Shown here piece after piece: positions 49,085 through 58,163 of a stretch of DNA of 64,000 bases. The stretch comes from CAZHWT01 sp964536215. Its GTDB lineage: Bacteria > Patescibacteriota > CAZHWT01. Numbering within the stretch: the stretch's first letter is position 1; the number at the start of each line of letters is the position of its first letter. The stretch lies in NCBI GenBank assembly GCA_964536215.1, contig CAZHWT010000002.1, positions 1 through 64,000 of the forward strand. The letters are read 5' to 3'. Both the position numbers and the translations under genes were made by a program. The notes below the pieces were generated by a model, which was not told where the DNA came from, did no database searches, and worked only from the letters and a program-made list of their open reading frames with translations.

Positions 49085-52000
49085 ATGTCCTCTGAATTTG
49101 GTACACCCCCACCAGATAAACTGCAATTGGTTGAGAAAGCTGACGCTCCTGCATTAAAGCAAGCCCCACTGCATACACACCGACCTGTTGAGATTCAACA
49201 CATCGAGCATAGTACTAATATAGATACTAGCTATGGCGAGAAAACCTGGCATCCATCGCAGTCTATTGTCGATTTGCTTCAGAACCACCTCGACGCTAAT
49301 ACTTCTGCCTTTGAAAAGTCACGCCTCAAATTAGTTGGTATATCGGAATACAAACCTGATCAACAGGCCATCCTGGAGTCAATGTCCCTCTTTGCGGCTG
49401 AAACAGATCCTGTCGTCCAAGAAGTACACTTTCATAAGCTTGTGGCGCTACTTGAATCATCCTCTGGCATTAGCACACTGCTTCAGGATAGCCAACAGAA
49501 TATGAATGCATTATGGCAGCAGCTTCAAGAGGTAAGGTATGAAGTCCCAGAGCTTAAGCTGAAGCTAAGCAACGGCCAAACAAGTAAATTCGTGTCCTAT
49601 ACAGAAGTGGCGACGGAGGACTCCGAATGGCAGGTCGTTGGTTACCTTATAGCAGATAATGGGCCCGGCTTTGATCATGCGCTGCTTGGCCTGATGGGTG
49701 CTACAACTAAAGGCGAAGATGACAATAGACGAGGTGGATTGGGTGAAGGGTTAAAAATGAGCCTAGCCCAGTTGAATAGGGTTGGCGCGGATGTGCGGAT
49801 CCTGTCCCGGAATACCGACCAATCGTGGTGGCTTAAGCCCCAGGTTAATGACGGGCTTTTGTCGCTGGATGGTACGGCTGTCGATCGGAAGCTGACAGTT
49901 CAATCGCCATCGGAAGGGTCTCGGACAATGGTTGATCTTAGTCAAGCCAATATGACAGACCTGCAATGGAGAGAAATTCGGAACATCTTGGATAGTCGAA
50001 TCTCGCCCGAAGGCATTGCTAAGTATGTCCTGGAGTTCCATCCCGACATAGCCCCAGAAAAGCTCGAAGGCGATGCCTTGTTTCAGAATGAAGTGCCAGC
50101 TGGGCGGGTGTACGTTAAAGGACTGCTGGTTGAGGAAGATCGGTCAGATTTACTTTGGAGCTACAACTTATCGGACAAATGGGCCATTTCTGGCCGCGAT
50201 CGCAAGACGGTTGATGTAGCCATACTTGACGTAGCCATTATCGACAAGTTGACTGACTTGACAGACTACGAGTCTATCTTGCAGATAGTCCGACTAATGA
50301 ATGATCCATCCACAGATATCATTCCCCGGGAAGTAAGATGCCTGCGGTTTATCTATAAATTGCCGGAGTCTCAGCAGTCACTCTGGCGACAGGCAATAGA
50401 GGAAGTATTTCATTTTGAGTCAGGTAAGACTGTGTTCTGCCCATCGAATGCCGACTTTGAACATAAACGATTAGCCGAACAACGCGGCTATACATTGCTG
50501 GTCGTCAGGCCAGAGATTTTATCCATGTTATCCATTATTTCCGCAGCCTATGATCCCTCGCCTGTCTATAGATTAGATGAACTTGTGAAGCAGCTCACTG
50601 CATCGGACGAATCAACTGAAACGATTGATAAAACTTTTAACGCCGTGCTCCATCATATGGTAGAAAGCTATGCAGCTGATAATCTGGCTACAATCCCGCG
50701 CAGTCAATATCAATTAGGCAATCTGTCTTTTGTGCACAAAACAAATAGTAATGCAGATAGATTTATGACCGACTTCCCATATTGGGTAGACTGGTATAAG
50801 GATACGATCGCAGTTGATACCGACGCCATCTCTAATGGCTTTGCTCGCGATGCCGATTTGCTGCTAGCCACAGAGATGTTCTTCGAATGGAAATCGTCAT
50901 TCACTGACGAAGTACAACATGCCTTGGGTCAAATGGTGGCCAGCGCAGTGCTTCGTCATCACCCGGAGCTGTTCGAAGTGGCGTTGCCAAGTCATATTGC
51001 AGAGCGCATTGCTGTAGATGTGCCTAACATTGGCTACACTAATGAACAGCGTCAGAAAGATGCTGTAAAAATTGCCTTCGACTACTTAGAAGCACAGCTT
51101 TATCATTTAGCAACCGATGAGGACCGCCAGCAATTTCTAGCGTCAATTGAGGCGACCAAGCAGTTATTGGCTGGGACGGACGCAGATATAGTCAAATCTG
51201 TACCACTGTCTTCGTTTATATACCTACCATTTCATGTTGCTGGTCAACTAAAATGGGTTACTGAAGAGCTAGAGGTAGCTGACAACGCAAAGGATTTTCC
51301 ATGGCTAAAACTGCGTCGATCGCCGGATGAAATAGATGATTTACAATCCCTTAATTATATGCTCTTGGATATACCTGTAGGGCAATACAAATCCTACGGA
51401 TATAAGGCCGGCGATCAGAAAGGACGATTGGTTATATCAAGGACGGACTATGGATATAGTGTTGATCGTATCGAAGATATCCTGACAGCATCTGACACTT
51501 CAAGCCACAATCAGGCTGCTATCGATGAAAAGGCCGGGGACAATGTTCAATCGTTTATCTTGGGCGATTTGTTATATATAAATCTCAATCAGCCGGATGC
51601 TCAATTTTATGAAATTCCCACTCCTCAAACTACTCCGCTTCCAGAAAAAAATCGGGGTTTAGAATTTATTTCGGCTAACACGACGTTAGATTATGGTAGC
51701 AAAGTCTGGAGTGATCCCAAGCGCATCCTGATCGATGCTATTCAGAATCATCGTGATGCCAATGGTGGTCAGCCGCCACGCATTACCTTCCAGATTAGTA
51801 ATAGCCAGGGCGAGACTATGGATGTAGATATGGCCGCCCTCACTGGCATGCCTTCAGATTGGGTGATTGTGAGCGTGTCAATTGAAGATCATGGCACGGG
51901 ATATACCACTCCATATCTGGTGCAAATGGGGAGTAGTACCAAAACTGATGCAGACGCAGGTAAGTTTGGAGAGGGGCTGAAGATGTTGACCGCCGCAGCT

Positions 52001-53425
52001 ACGCGCCAGCAGATTGACCTCCGGTTGGAATCTAAGGATTGGCAGGCTTCTCCTACTTCAACAACCGAACAAGCTATTGACCATGACACTGGTCAGAGTA
52101 AACAGTTTGACGTTCTAGCCTATAATCTTAAGTGGTCTGATCGGCCTAGAGATGGATCCATGACCACCTTCTCTATTTTTAGCAACGGTCACCCCTGGAG
52201 CCGCCAGCAATTTGAACAGCTGCAGCGGTCGGAAGAATTGCTTGTGAACGATGCGCATGTACCGCAGCGAATCCGAACGTGGCGCCAATGGTTGGACATA
52301 CTTGATCCTCGCGTTACCGATGCCACCGGAAATACTGGACTGGATAGGTTTGTGTTGCCGGTTGAGTCAGAGAAATTTTACAACGCATATGTCAGCGTGT
52401 TAACAGATCGACCTGGCCAAGTCTTTGAAAAGAATTTGCTTATACCTGACGCTGCTACAAGCCTTAATGGCAGCAAGCAGCTCATGTTTGGCTATAACTT
52501 GCACCAGTCAACCATAAACACGAGAGAGCGAAATGCCATTTCACCAACAGTCTTTAAGGATACTGTTTCCCAGTATTTTAATCAGGACGCTGGCAGTGTC
52601 ATCTTTAAGGAGATGCTAAGTAGAGCCAAAGAGGATCCTCAGACTAGTTATTATGAGTATGAGCTTTTAGAAGAGTCTGACCGTGTGCAGATACTTTTAC
52701 GGCAGGCCTACTATGACGTCTTTGGTGATGATGCTATTTTGTCTATCGCTAGCATTTCTGAACAACAGCATCAAGAAGAGTTGATGAAGGTGCATTTAGA
52801 GCGAGCTAATACGGTATTCCTACCACCTTTCCTAACAAGGCGGCTCAGTAAGTCGGTTTATACAACGGCTGACTATTTCAAGAATTTAGAGGGTAAAGAA
52901 GTTGAAGTAACCGATCAAGAGCGCGCTCAGTTGTACACATTAGCTACCCGCGTTAACCAAATTGTTGATGATTATTACCGGCAAATGTTAAATGATCCAG
53001 ACAAGCTGCAGTACCTTAGTAAGGGATGGCTAAAGCTAGGCTATGACCAAGGTGAAGTGGTTGATGTTATCAGGGATCGACTTGCTCAATTGTCTCAGAT
53101 GAATGAGCAGGATATTAGAGTTGGCTCTAGTTTAAATCCTCATGGCGGCATGTATAAAACCGGCCAGGATAATCGAATTAAAATCGAGGTCAGTCAAGTC
53201 TTATTGCATAATCATAAAGCATTTTTGGAGGTCTATCTTCATGAGGTTATTCACCATATGACTGGAGAAAATGATTTTGAGTTAGGCTTCGTCCGAGGTT
53301 TTGTGGCTTTGGCTATGCAGGCAGATGAGCACGTTCAACGCCTTACGAAAATAGAGCAAAAGGCGCTATCATTGCCGTTGATTCGTAAATTTTTGAATGC
53401 CAGAACGCGTATCAAGCGAAGATAG
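49085..53425 (+). CDS. Giant protein with two GHKL ATPase modules and a C-terminal HExxH motif, 1446 aa
   Basis: Module 1: N-box QNHLDAN (about residues 66-72), IADNGPGFDH (about 189-198), GLGEGLKM (about 217-224). Module 2: IQNHRDANGG (about 884-893), IEDHGTGY (about 932-939), FGEGLKM (about 959-965). These are the ATP-binding boxes of the HSP90/MutL/MORC/histidine-kinase fold; no kinase dimerisation helix was seen. Near the end, LHEVIHHMTGEND (His1386) is a zinc-protease-like HExxH. A clamp-like ATPase with a protease tail is inferred. TATACT (49071-49076) lies 8 nt before ATG 49085, so it is leaderless; the longer TTG frame is rejected. It has no co-directional neighbour. Confidence 0.75.
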   Translation: MSSEFGTPPPDKLQLVEKADAPALKQAPLHTHRPVEIQHIEHSTNIDTSYGEKTWHPSQSIVDLLQNHLDANTSAFEKSRLKLVGISEYKPDQQAILESMSLFAAETDPVVQEVHFHKLVALLESSSGISTLLQDSQQNMNALWQQLQEVRYEVPELKLKLSNGQTSKFVSYTEVATEDSEWQVVGYLIADNGPGFDHALLGLMGATTKGEDDNRRGGLGEGLKMSLAQLNRVGADVRILSRNTDQSWWLKPQVNDGLLSLDGTAVDRKLTVQSPSEGSRTMVDLSQANMTDLQWREIRNILDSRISPEGIAKYVLEFHPDIAPEKLEGDALFQNEVPAGRVYVKGLLVEEDRSDLLWSYNLSDKWAISGRDRKTVDVAILDVAIIDKLTDLTDYESILQIVRLMNDPSTDIIPREVRCLRFIYKLPESQQSLWRQAIEEVFHFESGKTVFCPSNADFEHKRLAEQRGYTLLVVRPEILSMLSIISAAYDPSPVYRLDELVKQLTASDESTETIDKTFNAVLHHMVESYAADNLATIPRSQYQLGNLSFVHKTNSNADRFMTDFPYWVDWYKDTIAVDTDAISNGFARDADLLLATEMFFEWKSSFTDEVQHALGQMVASAVLRHHPELFEVALPSHIAERIAVDVPNIGYTNEQRQKDAVKIAFDYLEAQLYHLATDEDRQQFLASIEATKQLLAGTDADIVKSVPLSSFIYLPFHVAGQLKWVTEELEVADNAKDFPWLKLRRSPDEIDDLQSLNYMLLDIPVGQYKSYGYKAGDQKGRLVISRTDYGYSVDRIEDILTASDTSSHNQAAIDEKAGDNVQSFILGDLLYINLNQPDAQFYEIPTPQTTPLPEKNRGLEFISANTTLDYGSKVWSDPKRILIDAIQNHRDANGGQPPRITFQISNSQGETMDVDMAALTGMPSDWVIVSVSIEDHGTGYTTPYLVQMGSSTKTDADAGKFGEGLKMLTAAATRQQIDLRLESKDWQASPTSTTEQAIDHDTGQSKQFDVLAYNLKWSDRPRDGSMTTFSIFSNGHPWSRQQFEQLQRSEELLVNDAHVPQRIRTWRQWLDILDPRVTDATGNTGLDRFVLPVESEKFYNAYVSVLTDRPGQVFEKNLLIPDAATSLNGSKQLMFGYNLHQSTINTRERNAISPTVFKDTVSQYFNQDAGSVIFKEMLSRAKEDPQTSYYEYELLEESDRVQILLRQAYYDVFGDDAILSIASISEQQHQEELMKVHLERANTVFLPPFLTRRLSKSVYTTADYFKNLEGKEVEVTDQERAQLYTLATRVNQIVDDYYRQMLNDPDKLQYLSKGWLKLGYDQGEVVDVIRDRLAQLSQMNEQDIRVGSSLNPHGGMYKTGQDNRIKIEVSQVLLHNHKAFLEVYLHEVIHHMTGENDFELGFVRGFVALAMQADEHVQRLTKIEQKALSLPLIRKFLNARTRIKRR

Positions 53426-53690
53426 TAGATCTAGTTGTGCCATCCGCTATAGTAATTTGACAACCCATAACCGTATCAGATATAGACGAGTTACTTCGAG
53501 CACATAGTTAAAAGAACGAAGAGGCGATAAGCGCCTATCCGTCCGTCGTTTGTGGCGGCAACACTACTGCACTCCTCGATCAAACGCGGAGTGCAGCGCT
53601 ACTGGAACGTTTTCAGTTTTCCCAAATTCTAGAATGACACTGTGGTGCACTAGCTAATGACTACATTTGTATAATGCTTTAGGGAAGGTA
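53426..53690. other. Spacer with two hairpins, possible small RNA
   Basis: AGGCG-ATAAG-CGCCT (about 53530-53545) sits inside a possible AACGA/TCGTT stem. It is followed by CTGCACTCC/GGAGTGCAG (53568-53597). Neither has a T run. No open frame is convincing. Confidence 0.35.
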
Positions 53691-53721
53691 AAAAATGCCC
53701 CACTCAGGTAAGGAGTGGGGC
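53691..53721 (-). terminator. Terminator after the 53761 gene
   Basis: Stem GCCCCACTC/GAGTGGGGC followed on the minus strand by ATTTTTTACC. Confidence 0.9.
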
Positions 53722-53760
53722 AAGGTGTAAACTGTAGCCTAGTGACCGTGCCATGTTAGG

Positions 53761-53931
53761 CTACAAAAAGATCATCGCGACAAACCAGGTTAGCATGAAA
53801 GCCAAAAATCCAATGACGGGCGCTACCTCAATGTCATCGCCCGACCGTACGACCAAAATCATCGCCACAATGGCTGCGATGACTGCTATATAGAATCCGA
53901 TAGCCAGCGGTTCCGTGGCAGTAAGTGCCAT
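53761..53931 (-). CDS. Small two-helix membrane protein, 56 aa
   Basis: Two hydrophobic helices (residues 10-28 and 37-56) are joined by an acidic loop (VRSGDDIEVAP). GGGGAAGG lies 3-5 nt before ATG 53931 and TTGACT-17-TATAGA on the minus strand forms a promoter. Single-gene unit with a strong terminator. Unrecognised; similar in size to the 4197 protein but not in sequence. Confidence 0.55.
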   Translation of the reverse strand: MALTATEPLAIGFYIAVIAAIVAMILVVRSGDDIEVAPVIGFLAFMLTWFVAMIFL

Positions 53932-54116
53932 TTGCCTTCCCCTGTCGTTAGGCCCGGTCACACTTTCTATACCATTTTAAGTTTATAAAGTCAATCTATA
54001 GGACAACGGGTCATAGCTAACCGTAATGGCGCCGGGGGTATGGTCGCCAAAGATGATAGTAAGTGGGACCGCCACCTTTGACGGAGACTATTCGTTAGGC
54101 ATACCTTGCCCCTGAC

Positions 54117-54147
54117 AAATAAATACCCATTTAAATAGCCATTTATT
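54117..54147. repeat. ATTTAAAT-family repeat
   Basis: AAATAAATACCCATTTAAATAGCCATTTATT; self-complementarity is imperfect, but it is nearly identical to the copy at 62340. It lies just after the stop of the DUF2130 gene. Confidence 0.75.
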
Positions 54148-54161
54148 ACAAAAGTCACATG

Positions 54162-55475
54162 CTAATCGGTGCTCAGTTCGCTAAATCTTTCGGTCATGGT
54201 CGGGTTGCCGCGAGTCAGTTTTTTGACAGTTAAATCTTCAGCTTTGCCATTGGCAATACGCAGATTATCTTCGGATCGAAGCAGGTTTTCTTTAGTTTTC
54301 TGAAGTTGCGCTATAGATTTGTCGATATTGTCGATAGCGTCTTTAAATCGTTCGGATGCAAGACGATAGTTGCGACCAAAGGAGTCGCGAAAGTCATTTA
54401 GTTGATTCTCAAAATTTGTCACATCAATATTTTGTTCTCGCACCAGAGCTAGCTCGGCCTTATACTTGAGTGAGTTAAGAGCTGCGTTGCGCAGCACTGT
54501 AATCATGGGGATAAAAAATTGCGGCCGGATAACATACATTTTGTCGTGTCGGTGCGACATATCAACAATACCGGTATTATAAAATTCATTTTCACCTTCG
54601 AGCAACGACACCAACACCGCATACTCACATTTCTTTTGCGTTCGATCCTTATCTAATTCTTTTAAAAAATCCTCGTTGCGCTTTTTAGTTGCTGTTTCAT
54701 CGCCCTCATTTTTCATCTCAAACATTATCGAGATTAGCTCATTCCCCTGTTCATCATTCTCCCGATAAATGTAGTCCCCTTTACTACCCTCACGCACTTC
54801 ATTATCTTTCTCAAAATATGCCTTCTGGAAAGCTGTGGCCCGCAATTTATTAAACTCAATCTCACAATGCTGCTCCAATGTCTCTCCAACCATCTTAGTT
54901 GAAAGCTTGGCTTTCATATCTTTGTAATAAGCAATCATTTCCTCTTTGGTCTTCAGCTCGTTTTGGAACTTTTCATTCAGCAGCAACACTTCAGATTTTT
55001 GCTCAGCCTCTTTATTCTTTAAGTCGTAAGCCAATTGGTCACGTTCTTTTTTGATTTTACCAACTGCCTCAGTTAAAGCCAGCTTTTTATCAGTTTCCGC
55101 CGCCAAGATCTGCGACTGTAGCTTGGCAATCTCCATTTCCTTCTTAGACATAGCTTCTTGTAACTCGTTTTTAGTCTTGCTTTGCGCTAAAACCACCGCA
55201 TCCACCTTTTCTTTTTCCAGCATGGCAATTTTATTGAGCAGTTCCTGTTCCTTAACTTTGGCCTCCAAAGCCTTCTCCCGCTCAACACTCAACCGCTCCC
55301 TAGCCACCTCCGCCTCAAAAGCCTCATTCTTAAGTGCCTCAAGAATAGTTTCCAAATTGGACTTATCAATGTCCGTCTCATGCAAAGACTTCAAATCAAC
55401 CAAATCCCCCTTAACCCCATCCTCCTGCAACATCAACGTATGCTCATCCTGAATTGAAACTTTAATTGTTTTCAT
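54162..55475 (-). CDS. DUF2130-family protein
   Basis: A 437-aa protein. Residues about 30-190 form a long Lys/Glu-rich coiled coil. The DUF2130 core follows (YYKDMKAKLSTKMVGETLEQHCE, then GDYIYRENDEQGNELISIMFEMKNEGDE, then KDRTQKKCEYAVLVSLLEGENEFYNTG). The core has a nuclease-like fold in predictions (EMKNE pattern), but its role is unknown. These genes often sit in defence or mobile regions. AGGAG lies 8 nt before ATG 55475. Confidence 0.88.
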   Translation of the reverse strand: MKTIKVSIQDEHTLMLQEDGVKGDLVDLKSLHETDIDKSNLETILEALKNEAFEAEVARERLSVEREKALEAKVKEQELLNKIAMLEKEKVDAVVLAQSKTKNELQEAMSKKEMEIAKLQSQILAAETDKKLALTEAVGKIKKERDQLAYDLKNKEAEQKSEVLLLNEKFQNELKTKEEMIAYYKDMKAKLSTKMVGETLEQHCEIEFNKLRATAFQKAYFEKDNEVREGSKGDYIYRENDEQGNELISIMFEMKNEGDETATKKRNEDFLKELDKDRTQKKCEYAVLVSLLEGENEFYNTGIVDMSHRHDKMYVIRPQFFIPMITVLRNAALNSLKYKAELALVREQNIDVTNFENQLNDFRDSFGRNYRLASERFKDAIDNIDKSIAQLQKTKENLLRSEDNLRIANGKAEDLTVKKLTRGNPTMTERFSELSTD

Positions 55476-55679
55476 ATCGGATTCTCCTAATCTTTGATTT
55501 ATCAACATAAACGGCGTGTAATGCTTAATATTGTAATTAAGAACATTAAGCGTAGGCCTTTGTCATTCTGAACACAGTGAATCATCCACCCCCCCCGATA
55601 TAGCATTTACCTGGAAGATCCTTCGCATATGCTCAGGATGACAATTGTCTGAGAGGGTTTCGCTATGAGCTTTAATTAC

Positions 55680-56699
55680 CTACCCTTGTAGCAAGTGCAT
55701 AACCAGTGCAATCATAACCTCTTTCTGCTTAGGATCACTTTCAGCGATTAATAGTGTGAGTGCAACTAAGGCATTTTCATCCACCTTGGACCCACCGATC
55801 GTCTTGGTTAAATAATTATTCTGAGACAGAAAATAAATAAACAGAAGAGCCGCAGATCGCTTATTTCCATCACTAAATGGATGGTCCTTAATCACAAAAT
55901 AAAGCAAGTGAGCAGCCTTATGCTCGATAGATGGATACAATTCCTCACCATCAAATGTTTGATAAATAGCACCCAAAATACCTTGGAACGACTCATCTCG
56001 CTCATTACCAAACAACTCAGAGGCTTCCCCTTTGCCAACCAGATCTACTTTTAAGGTAGCAATGGCTTCCCGGGCTTTATCGTAGGTTAGTTCAAATGAA
56101 GGACTCCTGCCATGCTCCACCTGCTCCAACTTGCCATCATCGTATTGCTGCAACAAAGCCCAACTTGAAGCATAGTCTGTCACAAGTCGCATTAACGCTA
56201 CAGCCTCATCATCCGAAAGATCGCCGCGAGACGATAATCTCTCAACAGTTTGCGGAAACAGCGACAACGCTTGCTGAAACTGTTTGATTTGCTCACCATT
56301 CAACCGCGTATGGTTCAACGCATAGCCTCTCAGCAGATATTCTTTAAGCACAGAATTAGCCCAAATGCGAAATTGTGTTCCCCTCTTGGAATTGACCCGG
56401 TATCCCACAGAGATGATCATATCTAGATTATAAAAATCTATTTCTCGCTCTACTTGACGATTGCCTTCCATACGAACTATTCGGAATTTCCGAATAGTTG
56501 GGGCTGATTCAAGTTCGCCTTCACCATAGATACTCTTGATATGTTCGTTAATTGTCGGGGCAGTGCGGTCAAACAACTCAGCCATCTGGGCCTGTGACAG
56601 CCAGACGGTTTCCTGCTCCAGTCGAACATCAACAGCCGTCGATCCATCCGGATTGGTGTACAAAATAACTTCGCCAGTTTTTAAATCCTGATTATTCAT
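55680..56699 (-). CDS. RhuM-family protein fused to a Fic/Doc domain
   Basis: A 339-aa protein. The N-terminal 150 residues match the virulence-protein RhuM family (VWLSQAQMAELFDRTAPTINEHI, IDFYNLDMIISVGYRVNS). The C-terminal half is a Fic/Doc domain with HPFSDGNKRSAALLF, the Doc-type variant (NKR). Doc enzymes phosphorylate targets such as EF-Tu, while Fic enzymes transfer AMP. No Phd-like antitoxin is adjacent, so regulation is internal or absent. GAGGAG lies 7 nt before ATG 56699. Confidence 0.9.
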   Translation of the reverse strand: MNNQDLKTGEVILYTNPDGSTAVDVRLEQETVWLSQAQMAELFDRTAPTINEHIKSIYGEGELESAPTIRKFRIVRMEGNRQVEREIDFYNLDMIISVGYRVNSKRGTQFRIWANSVLKEYLLRGYALNHTRLNGEQIKQFQQALSLFPQTVERLSSRGDLSDDEAVALMRLVTDYASSWALLQQYDDGKLEQVEHGRSPSFELTYDKAREAIATLKVDLVGKGEASELFGNERDESFQGILGAIYQTFDGEELYPSIEHKAAHLLYFVIKDHPFSDGNKRSAALLFIYFLSQNNYLTKTIGGSKVDENALVALTLLIAESDPKQKEVMIALVMHLLQG

Positions 56700-56850
56700 A
56701 CGAGAGCTCCTCAATCAGCTTATCACACTTCTAAAATACGCCTGACCATGTTCGGGTATTATTCGCCTAAACCGTTTAACCGTCAACAGCCAACCTAAGA
56801 ATTGCACAGTTAATTCCATAATGACTTCAAATCCACTCAGGCAAATCAAC

Positions 56851-56896
56851 AAACAGGTAAGCCAGGTGTCCAGAGATAAACACCTGGAAGGTGGTG
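56851..56896 (+). repeat. Cassette-array repeat, copy H (module 2 only)
   Basis: AACAGGTAAGCCAGGTGTCC followed by the hairpin CACCT-GGA-AGGTG (56881-56893). It is the leftmost member of the series found at 57.0-62.6 kb. Confidence 0.75.
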
Positions 56897-56898
56897 CA

Positions 56899-56980
56899 TT
56901 GAAATTCATCGAAAATAATTAGTACAATACAAGCACAAAAAGACGCCGGCAGTCCTGGAGGACAGCCCACGTCTTTTTTA
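56899..56980 (+). ncRNA. Candidate ~45-nt structured RNA with its own promoter
   Basis: TTGAAA (56899-56904), an 18-bp spacer and TACAAT (56923-56928) predict a start near 56936. The transcript would be one long hairpin: AAAAGACG, GGC, A, GTCC, loop TGGA, GGAC, A, GCC, CGTCTTTTTT. That is both the whole RNA and its terminator. A related copy without the promoter is at 57866. Confidence 0.5.
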
Positions 56981-57010
56981 GTATCCACACCATTTCAAGT
57001 CAATATCCAA

Positions 57011-57140
57011 TTACGTACGCACACGTGTACATACTAACTTGGAAGCATCTGAGAAGTATAATCAAAACCACCCACCTCCCAAGTGAATAGTTTAGTGGGT
57101 GGAATAGGTGTTCTGAGGCAATCTCCGGAAGATGGTTTGC
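57011..57140 (+). repeat. Cassette-array repeat, copy A
   Basis: A diverged core (TACGTACGCACACGTGTAC), then GAAGCATCTGAGAAGTATAA, an internal stem CCACCCAC/GTGGGTGG, and AGGTGTTCTGAGG. The 3' hairpin is ATCT-ccgga-AGAT, where other copies have CACCT/AGGTG. Confidence 0.75.
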
Positions 57141-57239
57141 ATACTAATAGCCTTACTGTTGACAATGCGAGTATAATAAAATCAAACATTGTCAATCGTG
57201 GCAATGTTAAGTCGATCAGAGAGCCAAGGAGAGAACAAA

Positions 57240-57446
57240 ATGAGCTCTAAAGATCCTGGTGACACGCGTGAGACAGTCGATCGCAATGGCGATGTTGAAA
57301 CAACTTTCAAGGTCGGCTACAGCTACGACAAACAAGACGACACTCAAGACTTCGTTATTATCGACCATAGTGCCACAGACGGTGGACATGCACACGTCGT
57401 GTTCGACTCTGACGGTAACGAGATCTACAACGACACAGAGGATTGA
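57240..57446 (+). CDS. Hypothetical acidic protein, 68 aa
   Basis: A small acidic beta-rich protein (TTFKVGYSYDKQDDTQDFVIID, HAHVVFDSDGNEIYND). Unrecognised. AAGGAG lies 9 nt before ATG 57240. TATAAT at 57172-57177 is the probable -10. It is the first cargo gene after repeat copy A, and its 57514 neighbour may be co-transcribed through an internal hairpin. Confidence 0.6.
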   Translation: MSSKDPGDTRETVDRNGDVETTFKVGYSYDKQDDTQDFVIIDHSATDGGHAHVVFDSDGNEIYNDTED

Positions 57447-57467
57447 GCCTCTGAAGCTTCATAAATC

Positions 57468-57502
57468 TGTGGCCATGTCTATAGACTGGCCACATTTCTT
57501 TT
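57468..57502 (+). terminator. Hairpin between the two cargo genes
   Basis: Stem TGTGGCCA/TGGCCACA followed by TTTCTTTT, immediately before the AGGAGG of the 57514 gene; probably partial termination. Confidence 0.7.
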
Positions 57503-57513
57503 AGGAGGACAGC

Positions 57514-57813
57514 ATGACCCAACTCCCAGTAACCATCGAACCTTGTAATAACATAAAAGAGCTTACTAAACATTTACGTCATTCGTTAACCCTACTACCA
57601 GAAAGTGACGAGCAGGAAATCGCTCATACTATGGTGGCACAAATTATTGCCGCCAAGCACGACGAATGGTGGAGAGGAGAAAGCCCTGTCTATCCACAAC
57701 TAGCCCAAGCTGCTGAATTACTGATTCATCTCGAAACTCCAGACGGTAATCAGCAGCAGAGGCAACAGCAATGGGATACTGTTAACAGTATCCTTAAAGC
57801 TATAGAAACCTAA
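57514..57813 (+). CDS. Hypothetical protein, 99 aa
   Basis: A helical acidic protein (ELTKHLRHSLTLLPESDEQEIAHTMVAQIIAAKHDEWW) with a Gln-rich end (NQQQRQQQWDTVNSILKAIET). Unrecognised. AGGAGG lies 6 nt before the ATG. It sits between an attenuator-like hairpin and a terminator. Confidence 0.6.
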   Translation: MTQLPVTIEPCNNIKELTKHLRHSLTLLPESDEQEIAHTMVAQIIAAKHDEWWRGESPVYPQLAQAAELLIHLETPDGNQQQRQQQWDTVNSILKAIET

Positions 57814-57818
57814 AAGCA

Positions 57819-57847
57819 CAAAGGGTCAGAAAAAATCTGACCCTTTG
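57819..57847 (+). terminator. Terminator after the 57514 gene
   Basis: Stem AAAGGGTCAG/CTGACCCTTT with an A-rich loop. Confidence 0.8.
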
Positions 57848-57865
57848 CATTAATCAGTTTTGCCC

Positions 57866-57909
57866 AAAGAGATGCCGGCAATCCTGGAGGACAACCCGCG
57901 TCTTTTTAG
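57866..57909 (+). ncRNA. Second copy of the 56936 hairpin element
   Basis: AGATGCCGGC, AATCC, loop TGGA, GGACAACCC, GCGTCT, T5. The outer stem keeps pairing (with a G-U), while the inner stem is weaker than in copy one. No promoter is visible directly upstream. Confidence 0.4.
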
Positions 57910-57930
57910 TATCTACACCCATCCGACAGC

Positions 57931-58018
57931 TTCTTTTGCCCAAATATGAACAATTGACCATAGAACAATAAGGCGGGCAGGCTAGGTGCTCTGAGATAGC
58001 TACCTGGAAGGTGGTACA
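57931..58018 (+). repeat. Cassette-array repeat, copy B (modules after the core)
   Basis: TGCCCAAATATGAACA, TATAGAACAATA-like sequence, GGGCAGGCTAGGTGCTCTGA and the hairpin TACCT-GGA-AGGTG. It matches the second half of copy E closely. Confidence 0.8.
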
Positions 58019-58042
58019 CCGACACAGAAAAATATAAAAAGG

Positions 58043-58071
58043 TTGACTTATAAGACCCATAGTAATATAAT
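58043..58071 (+). promoter_or_regulatory. Promoter of the 58164 gene
   Basis: TTGACT (58043-58048), 17-bp spacer, TATAAT (58066-58071), placed immediately after repeat copy B. Confidence 0.88.
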
Positions 58072-58163
58072 AACCAACACTAAAAACTCGAATCGGCCAA
58101 AAGCGTAATGGACTCTGCCATTATTAAAGGATACAAGGCAACGAATATCTACAAATTCTGCAT

